From Flavobacterium sp. (GTDB lineage: Bacteria; Bacteroidota; Bacteroidia; Flavobacteriales; Flavobacteriaceae), in assembly GCF_027484705.1 (NCBI RefSeq), contig NZ_JAIXSL010000005.1, positions 62,001 through 126,000 of the forward strand: a DNA stretch of 64,000 nucleotides, written 5' to 3'. The notes under the pieces are model-generated. The model worked only from the letters and a program-made list of their open reading frames with translations, was not told the origin of the DNA and did not search any database. Shown here piece after piece: positions 35,548 through 43,649 of this stretch (within the stretch, counting starts at the first letter, position 1; every line of letters starts with the position of its first letter). A program made the position numbers and the translations under genes.

Positions 35548-37160
35548 TATTTCACTACTATTTTCTTAGTCACAAAAGAATTCAGCAACTGTATTTTTAC
35601 CAAATAAGTTCCCGTCGATAATTTTTTAATATCTAAATTGGGTGTGAATTTTGCCGTTTTAAAAACCAATTTCCCTTTTAAATCAAAAATCATAATATCC
35701 TGAACTTCTTTTTCTAAAGCGTCATTTCCTAAATCGATATGCAAAATATCTGTGGCAGGATTTGGGTAAAACGTCATGTTTTTCTCGATGGAAATAAAAC
35801 TTGCCGCTGACAAATTCGGAACAGTGCATTGCGAAAATCCATTATAGTTGGTGGTGGTTGTTCCGGTAGGTGTGATGTAATTAAAAGTATAGGCCGTTCC
35901 ATTCCAACTGAAATTGGTGGCATAGCCCAGCGTTCCGTTCAGTGAATAAGAAAGATTGTAACCATTGTTAGTCGCATTGGCGACACATGAAGTAATTAAG
36001 GCACCACTCAAAGGCGTCCAGTTTTCATTTCTGACCGGATGCGCCGTGGCTTGCGGAATCAATTGATGTGTGGCATCTTCAGTAACCTGCCCCATGAAAT
36101 TGCCAATCATATACGGTGCGGTTGCTGTGCCGTGATAATGATAAATGCCATTAACACCATAATGACCGTTGTTGGCATCAAGCGTGGTCATCGGACTTCC
36201 ATCGGGTTCCACATTGCCATAGACCGCAAAACCATCAAAACTATAAGCACAAGGTAAATTGGTTGTGGTTTGTCCGGAACTGTACAAATGCAAAGGCGCG
36301 ATGTGGTAATGGTAATCGTCACCCCGGCCACAATGCCCACCAAAATTGTCGAGCTGACCGTCAAGATACGAATCCACACCAGTATTCGTGTGATAATTAA
36401 ATATAGGAACACCATTGGCTGCAATACCAATCGCACCGCGCGTAAAGTGAATATTATCCACCGGAATTGGCGTTGTCGCAATCACCGGATTCAAAGGAAT
36501 GCTCCAATGATTGTTGCCAATATAGCATTGCGGAATCGGCACTTGCTGTTGCCAGCCGTGGTTCGATATCCCGACCATCATTGTGTGATTCGGAACGCCT
36601 TTGCTTTCGACATAAAAATAATCGTTATCCCAGGATGTGGCCACATTCGGAATGAAAGGCGTAAATGCCGCATTGATATCTTCTGGATTTGTAGTCGTCA
36701 GCATTTTCTTTGTGAAGCCATACAAGCTCATCAATAGGCCAACCGACAAAACAGGAACTAAATATTTTCTCTGGCGAATTGTAGTCATTTTAAGCAGGCA
36801 ATAACCCAATAGTAATAAAAGCAACAGCATCGCTCCGTATTCCATAAAAATCCAGCCAGAATTCGCATGTTGATGTTCATGAGTTGTCGCATTTGAATTC
36901 AATGCTTCAATGCTTTTTTCTCTCTCCAAAGCATATTGCTGATCGGCTCTGGATAATGAATTTAGAGGAAAACCGGCAACATGCTCATGGGCATCTTCAA
37001 TATAGACTTTTCCGTCTTTGTACATCGAAAAAGAACCGTCGATATGTTTGTTTTCTTTTGGTAGGAACCAATGCCGCAATTCGTGATGGTCATGATCTAT
37101 GCTATGAGCAAAAACAGAGAGCTTCAATAAGCAGATGAAAGCGAGGATGATTTTTTTCAT
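35547..37160 (-). CDS. YHYH-domain protein with internal membrane helices and T9SS tail
   Basis: 537 residues. Signal peptide about 1-18, then a His-rich stretch (HSIDHDHHELRHW) and a short domain to residue 100. Two membrane helices follow at about 103-124 (MEYGAMLLLLLLLGYCLLKM) and 133-149. Next comes the YHYH domain (about 170-430) with GGHCGRGDDYHYH and GIYHYHGT, and a type A sorting domain (about 460-537: YPNPATDILHI, STGTYLVKIQ). YHYH proteins are of unknown function; the His-rich motifs suggest metal binding. Membrane helices inside a T9SS cargo are odd, since cargo normally crosses the periplasm in soluble form. Confidence 0.8.
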   Translation of the reverse strand: MKKIILAFICLLKLSVFAHSIDHDHHELRHWFLPKENKHIDGSFSMYKDGKVYIEDAHEHVAGFPLNSLSRADQQYALEREKSIEALNSNATTHEHQHANSGWIFMEYGAMLLLLLLLGYCLLKMTTIRQRKYLVPVLSVGLLMSLYGFTKKMLTTTNPEDINAAFTPFIPNVATSWDNDYFYVESKGVPNHTMMVGISNHGWQQQVPIPQCYIGNNHWSIPLNPVIATTPIPVDNIHFTRGAIGIAANGVPIFNYHTNTGVDSYLDGQLDNFGGHCGRGDDYHYHIAPLHLYSSGQTTTNLPCAYSFDGFAVYGNVEPDGSPMTTLDANNGHYGVNGIYHYHGTATAPYMIGNFMGQVTEDATHQLIPQATAHPVRNENWTPLSGALITSCVANATNNGYNLSYSLNGTLGYATNFSWNGTAYTFNYITPTGTTTTNYNGFSQCTVPNLSAASFISIEKNMTFYPNPATDILHIDLGNDALEKEVQDIMIFDLKGKLVFKTAKFTPNLDIKKLSTGTYLVKIQLLNSFVTKKIVVK

Positions 37161-37161
37161 T

Positions 37162-38892
37162 TTAGTGTCTTTTTAAGATGAGTTTGCCTGAATGACCTTT
37201 TCCGTTGTCTTTAATGATTTTATAAATATACACGCCATCGGACGCATCGGAACCGCTGTTATCCGTTCCGTCCCAAATCACTTGAAATTTTCCGTTATTT
37301 AAATAATTGCCGTGAACAATATCTTTGACCAACTGCCCATTTTGATTGAATATGGAAATGGAAATGTTTTCCGAATTTTGTACTTCAAATTCGATGGCTG
37401 TTTCTTTAGAAAAAGGATTGGGATAGACGATTTCATCGGCATAATTGGCATTCCAAATCATCGTCGGGTTGTTTGTCCCGAGCGTATAGCAATTGTTCGT
37501 TCCTATAAAATAACTCGCAGAAACATCTTTATTGTGACGCGTGGCGTTTTCACTTGCTGGTAAATAGGCGCGTACATATTCTACCAAAACGCCATCCGGA
37601 TTTACGGTAACCCTGATGTGTCCTGAATTGGGCAATATCTGACCTTCAAGATATCCGTAATCAGTAGCATAAGTAACGCCATTGAAATTTGGGTGACTGG
37701 GTTGCGGTGTTTCCTGATAGATCAGGCAATCCTTTTCCTGTTTGCCAAAAAAATGGTCGTGACCGTGAAAGAAGATGTTCACATGATTTTGCGTCAATAA
37801 ATCTTTGATAGGCATATCCCAACCGGGTCTGTTGGTTGTAAATCCGTAAGTTCCATCGGAATTATTGCCGCCCCATTCGTACAAATCGGCAAATTCAACA
37901 CCGCCACGTCCGTCCGGATCACCGCCGATGATCTGATGCGAAAAAACAAACTTGAATGTTGCCGTACTGGTAGCTAAAGTATTTTTGAGCCAGTTGTATT
38001 GTGCTTGACCTAACGTCCAGCGCCAACCTGTTGTGGCCGTTGGTTTTGGATTGGTGTACCAATAAGGGTCTAAAACGATATATAAAGCATCGCCCCATTG
38101 CCAGGAATAGTAATTTTCCCTTAATCCCACAAAGGCGTGAACGGTCGTGTCTCCGGTATAAAAATCACCATCAGGAGCAGGATTCAAAAAATATTTCTGC
38201 CGCTCCTGCGTATCCCAAACGGCAATGTTGTTGGCCGTGCCGTTTAGGTTCCAACCGGCTTCACCTTCGTGATTCCCTAATGCGATAAACAACGGAACAG
38301 AATGGCACAAACGCTCGTAATTGGAACGCAATAATCGACAGCGATAAGGAATCGTATCGTGAGGAACTGTATTGGTAGTGAGGTTTTTTAATTTATCGGT
38401 CATTAAAAAATCACCTAAATCAATCATAAAATCGGGATGCTCTTCCAACTGATTTTGCAGGCAAAGCTGGTATAACGGAATATTGCTTTGCTCATCCATA
38501 TGCGGGTCTGCCTGAACGACGTACTTATAGCTGCTTCCTATGACTCTTTGTGTTTGAAATGTGTATTCCGGTCGTGTTATGAATGTCGTTGCATTAGGCA
38601 AACGGTATAACATGCGGTAAAAATATTTTGTATTGGGGGAAAGCCCTGTTAAAACAATTTCTGCAGGATTACCAGCGATTACATTGGTCCAGTCTGTTTG
38701 GTTGGAATAATTGCCTGATGAGGTTCCGTATTGAATGGCTACGTCTACATCCGCATCAAAAAAAGCTTGTATCGTAATGCTTGAATCCGTTGGTCTTCCC
38801 AACAGTTCCGTTTGCGTGATGTTTTGCGATTGCAGGTATTGTATCCCCAAAAACATTACTGCCAATATTGTAATCTTTCTCTTCATCATCAT
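37162..38892 (-). CDS. Secreted metallophosphoesterase (purple-acid-phosphatase-like)
   Basis: 576 residues. Signal peptide about 1-22; an N-terminal fibronectin III-like domain (about 25-115, LGRPTDSSITIQ and GLSPNTKYFYRM) as in purple acid phosphatases; a calcineurin-type catalytic domain (about 125-430) with QADPHMD, DLGDFL, GNHEG, SHQI and GHDHFF supplying the metal ligands; then a C-terminal domain of FlgD/T9SS type (YPNPFSKETAIEF, DGVYIYKI). It probably hydrolyses extracellular phosphate esters. A close paralogue lies directly upstream, overlapping by one base (TAATG). Confidence 0.85.
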   Translation of the reverse strand: MMMKRKITILAVMFLGIQYLQSQNITQTELLGRPTDSSITIQAFFDADVDVAIQYGTSSGNYSNQTDWTNVIAGNPAEIVLTGLSPNTKYFYRMLYRLPNATTFITRPEYTFQTQRVIGSSYKYVVQADPHMDEQSNIPLYQLCLQNQLEEHPDFMIDLGDFLMTDKLKNLTTNTVPHDTIPYRCRLLRSNYERLCHSVPLFIALGNHEGEAGWNLNGTANNIAVWDTQERQKYFLNPAPDGDFYTGDTTVHAFVGLRENYYSWQWGDALYIVLDPYWYTNPKPTATTGWRWTLGQAQYNWLKNTLATSTATFKFVFSHQIIGGDPDGRGGVEFADLYEWGGNNSDGTYGFTTNRPGWDMPIKDLLTQNHVNIFFHGHDHFFGKQEKDCLIYQETPQPSHPNFNGVTYATDYGYLEGQILPNSGHIRVTVNPDGVLVEYVRAYLPASENATRHNKDVSASYFIGTNNCYTLGTNNPTMIWNANYADEIVYPNPFSKETAIEFEVQNSENISISIFNQNGQLVKDIVHGNYLNNGKFQVIWDGTDNSGSDASDGVYIYKIIKDNGKGHSGKLILKRH

Positions 38893-40544
38893 TAGTGTTT
38901 GATTACAATTTTTTTGGTTTGGCTCACCTTGCCATCGATTTGTAAAAAATACACACCATTAGGAAGGGTTGTCGTATTGAATTCATTGGTGGTAAATTCG
39001 CTTATGGTTTGTCCGATGATATTCACTAAAGCATAATGATGATTCGTAGATTTATCGGAGAATTCAATGTTTAACCGCTCGTCAGCTGGGTTTGGGTATA
39101 CGGAAATTGCCATTGTTTTCGTTGGATTTGTATGGGTGCCGAGCGCGCAATTTCCAACGGAATAAGTATATCCAATTTCACCGTTGGTGTGTCCGGCCGA
39201 ACCGTTTGTTCCCGGAATGTAGGCTTTTACATAATCTACAGTGACACAATCAGGCGTTACATTGACCCTAATATGTCCGGTTCCATCTAACGTTACATCA
39301 GTATAGGCAGCAGCATTGGCTGTATAACCAATCTGATAGGTGATATCGCTGGGCATCGGCACTTCCTGATAGACTACACCATTCAATTGTTCTTTGGCAA
39401 AAAGATGGTCATGGCCTTGGAAAAAGATATCGACACCAGTATCTTCAAAAACTTTTTGAATCGGTTTTCCCCAACCCGGGCGATTGGCATCGAATTGATA
39501 ATTGTTTCCTGCGCCTTGATAACCGCCCCATTCAAATTGCGTTGCGGTTTCAATCCCGCCTCTGCCTTGACCACGCGTATGATGGGCGAATACAAACTTA
39601 TGTGTGGCGGTACTATTCTCCAGTACACTGCGCATCCATTGGTATTGGGTGTAGCCTAAAGTCCAGTTCCAATTCAGTGGTTTGTCTGAAAGCGTGGTAA
39701 AGCTTGAAGTCCGATACACATCGAGAACTACAAATAAAGCGTCGCCCCAAGTCCAGGCGTAATAATTTTCAGGACTATTGATACCATAAGGTTCCACCGT
39801 TGTATTTCCGCTATAGAAACTATTCGGAAAAGGATTGGGATAGTAAAATTTCCGCCATTGTGTTCCCCAGACACAGATGTTATTGGGTGGCGTTTGGGCG
39901 TAGTAGAAATCGTTTTCCCCTTCATGATTGCCGAGCGATACATAAAAAGGAATCGAATGACAAATTTGCCCTAAATATTGGCGGTAATCTTTGTGAAGCA
40001 AATCCATATCGGCACTGGTGGTGGTTTCGGGAGTGTGATCGTCGCCAAAAATGTCACCCAACGACAGCATGAAATCGGGATGGTCTGCGGCTTGGTTGGC
40101 TAAAGTAACCTGATACATCGTTCGGTCGCCTTTTACATCGTACAAATGTTCATCTGCTTCCACGGTAAATGTAAAAGCATTGCCCGAAGTTCTTTGGGTT
40201 TGGAAAGTATATTCCGGAGTTGTTGTATAGCTTGTAGCACCAATCAGTTTGTACTGCATCCGGTAATAATATTTTGTATTGGATGTGAGATTGGTCAACT
40301 CAATTTCATCCGGGATATCAGCGACATTCGTATACATTGCCGAAGTCGTGTTGAAGTTGCCACTTTGCGTCCCGTATTCCAGGAAGTATTCCATATTCTG
40401 GTCAAACAAGATGCTTGCGGTGATGGCGGAATCGGTTGGTCTTCCTAGTATGATCGATTTCTGCTGAGCAGTAACTGACTGCGTTTTGATCAAGATTAAT
40501 AGGAGCAAACCTGCTTTTGATATAATTTTAAAGGTATTTCTCAT
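38892..40544 (-). CDS. Secreted metallophosphoesterase, second tandem copy
   Basis: 550 residues, same plan as its neighbour: signal peptide about 1-26, fibronectin III-like domain starting ILGRPTDSAITAS, catalytic domain with VEADEHLYD, SLGDIFGDD, GNHEGENDF, AHHTRG and QGHDHLF, and a canonical type A sorting domain (YPNPADERLNIEF, PNGVYFLQI). Sequence similarity with the downstream gene is obvious along the catalytic domain (WQWGDALYIVLD versus WTWGDALFVVLD), so the pair arose by duplication. Differences at the C-terminus show that only this copy keeps the classical sorting domain. Confidence 0.86.
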   Translation of the reverse strand: MRNTFKIISKAGLLLLILIKTQSVTAQQKSIILGRPTDSAITASILFDQNMEYFLEYGTQSGNFNTTSAMYTNVADIPDEIELTNLTSNTKYYYRMQYKLIGATSYTTTPEYTFQTQRTSGNAFTFTVEADEHLYDVKGDRTMYQVTLANQAADHPDFMLSLGDIFGDDHTPETTTSADMDLLHKDYRQYLGQICHSIPFYVSLGNHEGENDFYYAQTPPNNICVWGTQWRKFYYPNPFPNSFYSGNTTVEPYGINSPENYYAWTWGDALFVVLDVYRTSSFTTLSDKPLNWNWTLGYTQYQWMRSVLENSTATHKFVFAHHTRGQGRGGIETATQFEWGGYQGAGNNYQFDANRPGWGKPIQKVFEDTGVDIFFQGHDHLFAKEQLNGVVYQEVPMPSDITYQIGYTANAAAYTDVTLDGTGHIRVNVTPDCVTVDYVKAYIPGTNGSAGHTNGEIGYTYSVGNCALGTHTNPTKTMAISVYPNPADERLNIEFSDKSTNHHYALVNIIGQTISEFTTNEFNTTTLPNGVYFLQIDGKVSQTKKIVIKH

Positions 40545-40590
40545 AAAAATATGGGTTGAGATTAGTATGGTTAATGTAATTATTATGGAA

Positions 40591-41037
40591 CTATTCGAGA
40601 ATTTCGGAACCTATTTCAGCCATTTTTTTCTGTTGTTTGGTACTGCATATTTTTTTCAATTTGACCCATTGCCGATAACGGATCCATTCCAAATGGTATT
40701 GTTCATCAGCGATATACCTCGTCAAATCAGCGATTGTGGCTTCATCCGGATGTACTGCGAAGATATTCTCGTTGAGATGCTCCTGATGGGTTTTGATGGT
40801 TGCCTCAATGTCGGATTCAGTTTTTACGAATTCTGATTGTAAGGCGTCAAATTCTTTCTTTTGAATATCGGTCAATTGCAATTCTTTTTTCAATTTCTCC
40901 AACGAATCGGTTTGTGGAGGCATTGCTGATTTTTCCGAAAAACTTAATTTCCACAATAAAAACCCGTTTATGATGAAACTCAATATCAATAGCATAAGCA
41001 ATAGTTGAAGCGCGTATTTGTTGGAATGAAGATGCAT
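40591..41037 (-). CDS. Spy/CpxP-like periplasmic protein
   Basis: 148 residues with a single N-terminal membrane anchor (about 9-30, LQLLLMLLILSFIINGFLLW) and a helical periplasmic part. LKKELQLTDIQKKEFDAL and the following FVKTESDIEATIKTHQEHL resemble heavy-metal sensor/Spy-LTXXQ proteins (the LTDIQ motif corresponds to LTxxQ). It lies 46 bp upstream of the metallophosphoesterase pair and is likely the first gene of that operon. It could be a chaperone or a metal-sensing accessory; no sigma or anti-sigma gene is adjacent. Confidence 0.72.
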   Translation of the reverse strand: MHLHSNKYALQLLLMLLILSFIINGFLLWKLSFSEKSAMPPQTDSLEKLKKELQLTDIQKKEFDALQSEFVKTESDIEATIKTHQEHLNENIFAVHPDEATIADLTRYIADEQYHLEWIRYRQWVKLKKICSTKQQKKMAEIGSEILE

Positions 41038-41211
41038 GAATTGATTTGAATTGGTTGGTCATTCTTGGCATTATTGCAGCTTCATTCTTTAAATTTAAGT
41101 AAAAGAAACCGCCTATTCATAGACGGTTTTTATATCACATGGTTTAATTCAAAATAAAAATACCTGCTTTATTTTCATAAAACAGATTTTTTAGTGGTGA
41201 AATTTTAATTA

Positions 41212-41290
41212 CAACTGCACAACTTCTCAGCCGTCTTACTTTCCTTAGAAACAATTTCCCATCCTTTTTTTCGTTCTAAAATTAAAGGCT
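41212..41290 (-). pseudogene. Possible remnant of a T9SS sorting-domain tail
   Basis: Frame read on the minus strand shows EIVS-x-x-SKT-x-x-K before a stop, matching the tail of the T9SS LRR protein at 44892-46268. Plus-strand DNA TTAGAAACAATTTCC versus CAGAAACAATTTCC supports common origin. The upstream part does not match, and there is no start. Low confidence. Confidence 0.3.
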
Positions 41291-41311
41291 GCAAAGCACC
41301 GTTGACGCGGT

Positions 41312-41327
41312 TGCTATTGTGGAATTA
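41312..41327 (+). repeat. 16-bp direct repeat, left copy
   Basis: TGCTATTGTGGAATTA occurs here and in the same orientation at 44692-44707, at the 3' end of the histidine-kinase-like gene. The pair brackets the SIMPL gene, HTH gene and the AT-rich two-gene module. Confidence 0.5.
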
Positions 41328-41350
41328 TGAACCACTAATTCCTTCTCATC

Positions 41351-42076
41351 ATGAAAAATCTTCTTTTTCTTCTGTTGTTGTTTTTGAATTGTAGTGTTGA
41401 TGCACAAACCAACAATTCAAACGAAATTGTTTCTGACGGGCATGCCGTCATTAAGATTGCACCCGACATCGCTATTCTGACCATTACTGTCGATAAAGAC
41501 AACGACTCTGAGCTCACGGCGATTAAAGATTTGAACACGGAGATGCAGCGTTTACAGCAATCCTTAGCTACCATCGGATTTAAGAAAGAACACATCAAGA
41601 TCGCCGAATATACCATTTCGAAAGACCGTTATAATGGCGACGAGCAAAAAAAATACCGCGCCACGAATGTGCTGAGAATCGTATTTCCGCTCGACAATCG
41701 GTTGATCGACGCTTTTTATCAGCAAGTGCAACTGGCCAATCATAAGGATACGGATGTGGCTTTTGATACCCAGTTGTCGTCTGAACTCGAAAATACGATC
41801 CGATTAAAACTCGTAGCTGCTGCGATTGCTGACGCCAAGACCAATGCCGACAATATTGCGAAAGCCTTAAACGTGGCGATTCATGGCGTGAAAAAAGTCA
41901 GTAAATATAACGATCGCGTCTTTGAGGACCGATCGTATAAAAAAAGCGGATTGGTGGCTGCTGCGTGTTTGGTCGAGCGCTCGCCTAATCCGAAAACCGC
42001 TTTTGATCAATTGGATGTCGAAGAAAAAGAATTGGTCGAGGACATCACCATCACTTTTGAAATTGTGAAAGTGTAA
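41351..42076 (+). CDS. SIMPL (DUF541) domain exported protein
   Basis: 241 residues with a signal peptide (about 1-18, ending SVDAQ). The body is a SIMPL/DUF541 (BP26-like) domain: VSDGHAVIKIAPDIAILTITV near residue 30, LQQSLATIGFKKEHIKIAEYTIS near 75, and the helix LKLVAAAIADAKTNADNIAKAL near 155. Family members form periplasmic oligomers of unclear function. It stands alone, with a stem-loop and a terminator after it. Confidence 0.88.
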   Translation: MKNLLFLLLLFLNCSVDAQTNNSNEIVSDGHAVIKIAPDIAILTITVDKDNDSELTAIKDLNTEMQRLQQSLATIGFKKEHIKIAEYTISKDRYNGDEQKKYRATNVLRIVFPLDNRLIDAFYQQVQLANHKDTDVAFDTQLSSELENTIRLKLVAAAIADAKTNADNIAKALNVAIHGVKKVSKYNDRVFEDRSYKKSGLVAAACLVERSPNPKTAFDQLDVEEKELVEDITITFEIVKV

Positions 42077-42084
42077 GCGTATAG

Positions 42085-42113
42085 CAATGCTAACGGGCAA
42101 GAGGTTAGCATTG
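42085..42113 (+). other. 10-bp stem-loop after the SIMPL gene
   Basis: CAATGCTAAC at 42085-42094 and GTTAGCATTG at 42104-42113, perfect, loop GGGCAAGAG. No T run follows, so it is not itself a standard terminator; a true terminator comes 25 bp later. Confidence 0.55.
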
Positions 42114-42137
42114 ACTTAAGAAATTGGACTGTATAAA

Positions 42138-42162
42138 AAAAGCGAGCATTGGTCTCGCTTTT
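42138..42162. terminator. Bidirectional terminator between SIMPL and HTH genes
   Basis: AAAAGCGAG at 42138-42146 and CTCGCTTTT at 42154-42162, loop CATTGGT, with A and T runs on the outer sides. It serves both convergent genes. Confidence 0.82.
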
Positions 42163-42177
42163 CTTTTACGATAGTAC

Positions 42178-42696
42178 TTAGGTCGCATTCTCTGCTTTTC
42201 TGGATTCTAAAAATAATTGCTCAAGTACCAAAAGTTGCTGTTGGCGTCGCAGTTTGGTAAGCGTATCCGAAAATTCCGCTTCGCGTTCCGGCGTTGCTTT
42301 GGAGGCAATAGTCTGGCGCAGCTGTGCATTCGCGTTTTTATAGGCTTGGTGTGTACTCAAAAAGTCGCTCAGGTGCAACAACCGGGCTTGCGCTTCTTGC
42401 TTTTTGGCGACCCTGGCGATTTTACGAGCGATGACCAACTGCTGGTATTCGTTCTCCTGCATTTGCCGTTGAAGCTGATCGTTCGTTATTTTTTGTGGCG
42501 TGATATTGCTTTTGGCAGCAGCATCATACGATTGCATGTGGGCGAGTAGCGCAGCGAGTAATTCTTTGGCGTGGAGCGGGAGGTCGCGTTGGCCTGATTC
42601 GTACATCGACCACTGGCTTCTGCTGACACCCAATAGCATCGCGGCTTCGTGTTGCGAAAGACCGAGTAGGGCGGTGAGGGTAGTTTGTTTTTTCAT
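42178..42696 (-). CDS. XRE-type helix-turn-helix protein
   Basis: 172 residues from ATG at 42696 (MKKQTTLTALL). A longer open frame reaches 42825 but runs through a symmetric repeat array, so it is rejected. Residues about 8-55 form an XRE-like HTH (LSQHEAAMLLGVSRSQWSMYESGQRDLP). The rest is Gln/Arg/Ala-rich and predicted helical, probably a coiled coil (VIARKIARVAKKQEAQARL, LTKLRRQQQLLVLEQLFLE). No known family for the C-terminal part. Directly upstream lies an array of four half-sites, fitting an autoregulator that could also control the divergent signalling genes at 42948. Confidence 0.75.
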   Translation of the reverse strand: MKKQTTLTALLGLSQHEAAMLLGVSRSQWSMYESGQRDLPLHAKELLAALLAHMQSYDAAAKSNITPQKITNDQLQRQMQENEYQQLVIARKIARVAKKQEAQARLLHLSDFLSTHQAYKNANAQLRQTIASKATPEREAEFSDTLTKLRRQQQLLVLEQLFLESRKAENAT

Positions 42697-42710
42697 GATG
42701 CAAGTTCTTT

Positions 42711-42828
42711 TTGTGTCAAAATTTTCGAGGCAAATATTTTGCCACGGTTTTTGTGTCAAATTTTTTGAACTGAAAATTTTGACACAGAAGTTGTGGCCAT
42801 TTTTAAATTTTAAAAATTTTGACACAAA
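42711..42828. promoter_or_regulatory. Symmetric four-site operator-like array
   Basis: Motif TTGTGTCAAAATTTT occurs at 42711-42725 (direct) and as TTGTGTCAAATTTTTT at 42751-42766, exactly 40 bp apart. Inverted copies AAAATTTTGACACA start at 42773 and 42813, again exactly 40 bp apart. All four are arranged around one dyad centre near 42769.5, so the 118-bp block is a large imperfect palindrome; the inner spacers also share a near-aligned GCCAC/GTGGC. It lies between the HTH gene and the divergent receiver gene. An operator for the HTH protein is the simplest reading. Confidence 0.75.
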
Positions 42829-42859
42829 GAAGCGCGACGGTAAAAAAAATAAAGATTAG

Positions 42860-42887
42860 TTGCAGAACGTTGTTTGGGATAAATTTG
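42860..42887 (+). promoter_or_regulatory. Promoter of the receiver/kinase-like module
   Basis: TTG at 42860-42862 and TAAATTTG at 42880-42887 (17-bp gap). A second -7-like TATTTTTG follows at 42889-42896. It lies 32 bp after the symmetric array and 60 bp before the receiver gene start. Confidence 0.5.
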
Positions 42888-42947
42888 GTATTTTTGGAGG
42901 GACGATTACTTTTGAGAACTGAGTTTTTTTAGACTTAGCAAATCGTT

Positions 42948-43649
42948 ATGAGCAATTTTACAGAACTAAATAGAAAACAAGAGCATATGGAATGGATAAT
43001 AGCAAATAAAGAATGGATTTTTAGTGGTGTTGGAGTTTTTTTAATTGGCTTAATTATTAATTTCTTTTTTAATAAAAATAGTGATAATGAAAGTCTTGGA
43101 TTAACAAAAATAAGGGCAACAATAAATCCTGAATTTAATACAGAAATTAAACCCGAAATAAAAAATGAAATAAATATTACGAATAATCTTAATGGTGAAA
43201 ATAAACAAGAAAATCTTGTACCAAAAAGTGCCTCGTCAACAAAAGACGAATTAGATACTAGAAAAAAACTAACGAATATTCTATTTGTTGATGATGACAC
43301 AAAATTTAAAATAATTAAAATTTTAAATGTTGCTGGATGGATTAATACTAAAATTGTCAAAGATATTGAAAACCCAGATTCTGATTTAGTTAAGAATTCA
43401 CATATTCTTTTTGTAGATATTAATGGTGTTGGAATCAAAATGGGGTTTAGTGACGAAGGACTTGGTTTGGCAAATTATTTAAAGAAAAAATATCCTGAAA
43501 AGAAAGTAATTCTATACTCTACAGAATCTGCAGGAAATAGATTTCACGAAGCATTAAGAAAAGTTGATGATTTCCTTTATAAAAATGCTGACCCATCAGA
43601 ATTTCAAGAAATTATTGAACAATTTAGTGCCGAAGTAGAGTTGAAATGA
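42948..43649 (+). CDS. Membrane-tethered response-regulator receiver protein
   Basis: 233 residues. One N-terminal helix (about 24-41, IFSGVGVFLIGLIINFF), an Asn/Glu/Lys-rich linker (about 45-105), then a receiver domain (about 109-228) with the acidic cluster VDDD at 114-117, phospho-acceptor Asp157 in ILFVDINGVG, Thr/Ser near 191-193 in LYSTES, and Lys212 in FLYKNAD. All residues needed for phosphorylation are present, but there is no DNA-binding or enzymatic output domain. A receiver fixed to the membrane is unusual. The gene is visibly more AT-rich than its surroundings and overlaps the next by four bases (ATGA), so the two are translationally coupled. Confidence 0.82.
   Translation: MSNFTELNRKQEHMEWIIANKEWIFSGVGVFLIGLIINFFFNKNSDNESLGLTKIRATINPEFNTEIKPEIKNEINITNNLNGENKQENLVPKSASSTKDELDTRKKLTNILFVDDDTKFKIIKILNVAGWINTKIVKDIENPDSDLVKNSHILFVDINGVGIKMGFSDEGLGLANYLKKKYPEKKVILYSTESAGNRFHEALRKVDDFLYKNADPSEFQEIIEQFSAEVELK

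Larger units (their letters stand above)
41038..41350. other. 313-bp gap: orphan hairpin and possible coding remnant
   Basis: No intact gene seen. 41106-41131 is a hairpin (AAACCGCCTAT with ATAGACGGTTT, one mismatch) followed by a T run on the plus strand, yet no plus-strand gene precedes it. On the minus strand about 41212-41290 reads WEIVSKESKTAEK followed by a stop, recalling MEIVSDGSKTIKK at the end of the T9SS protein at 44892; the nucleotide match over about 40 bp is also visible. It may be a decayed tail of a related gene. 41312-41327 is a 16-bp sequence repeated at 44692-44707. Confidence 0.5.

Noticed and set aside
42697..42825. 43-codon extension of the HTH protein
   Set aside because: It is encoded by the symmetric repeat array; the HTH domain begins naturally at the ATG at 42696.
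42711..42828. MITE or insertion sequence end
   Set aside because: No flanking target duplication was found, and the evenly spaced internal copies fit operator sites better; not excluded without a genome search.
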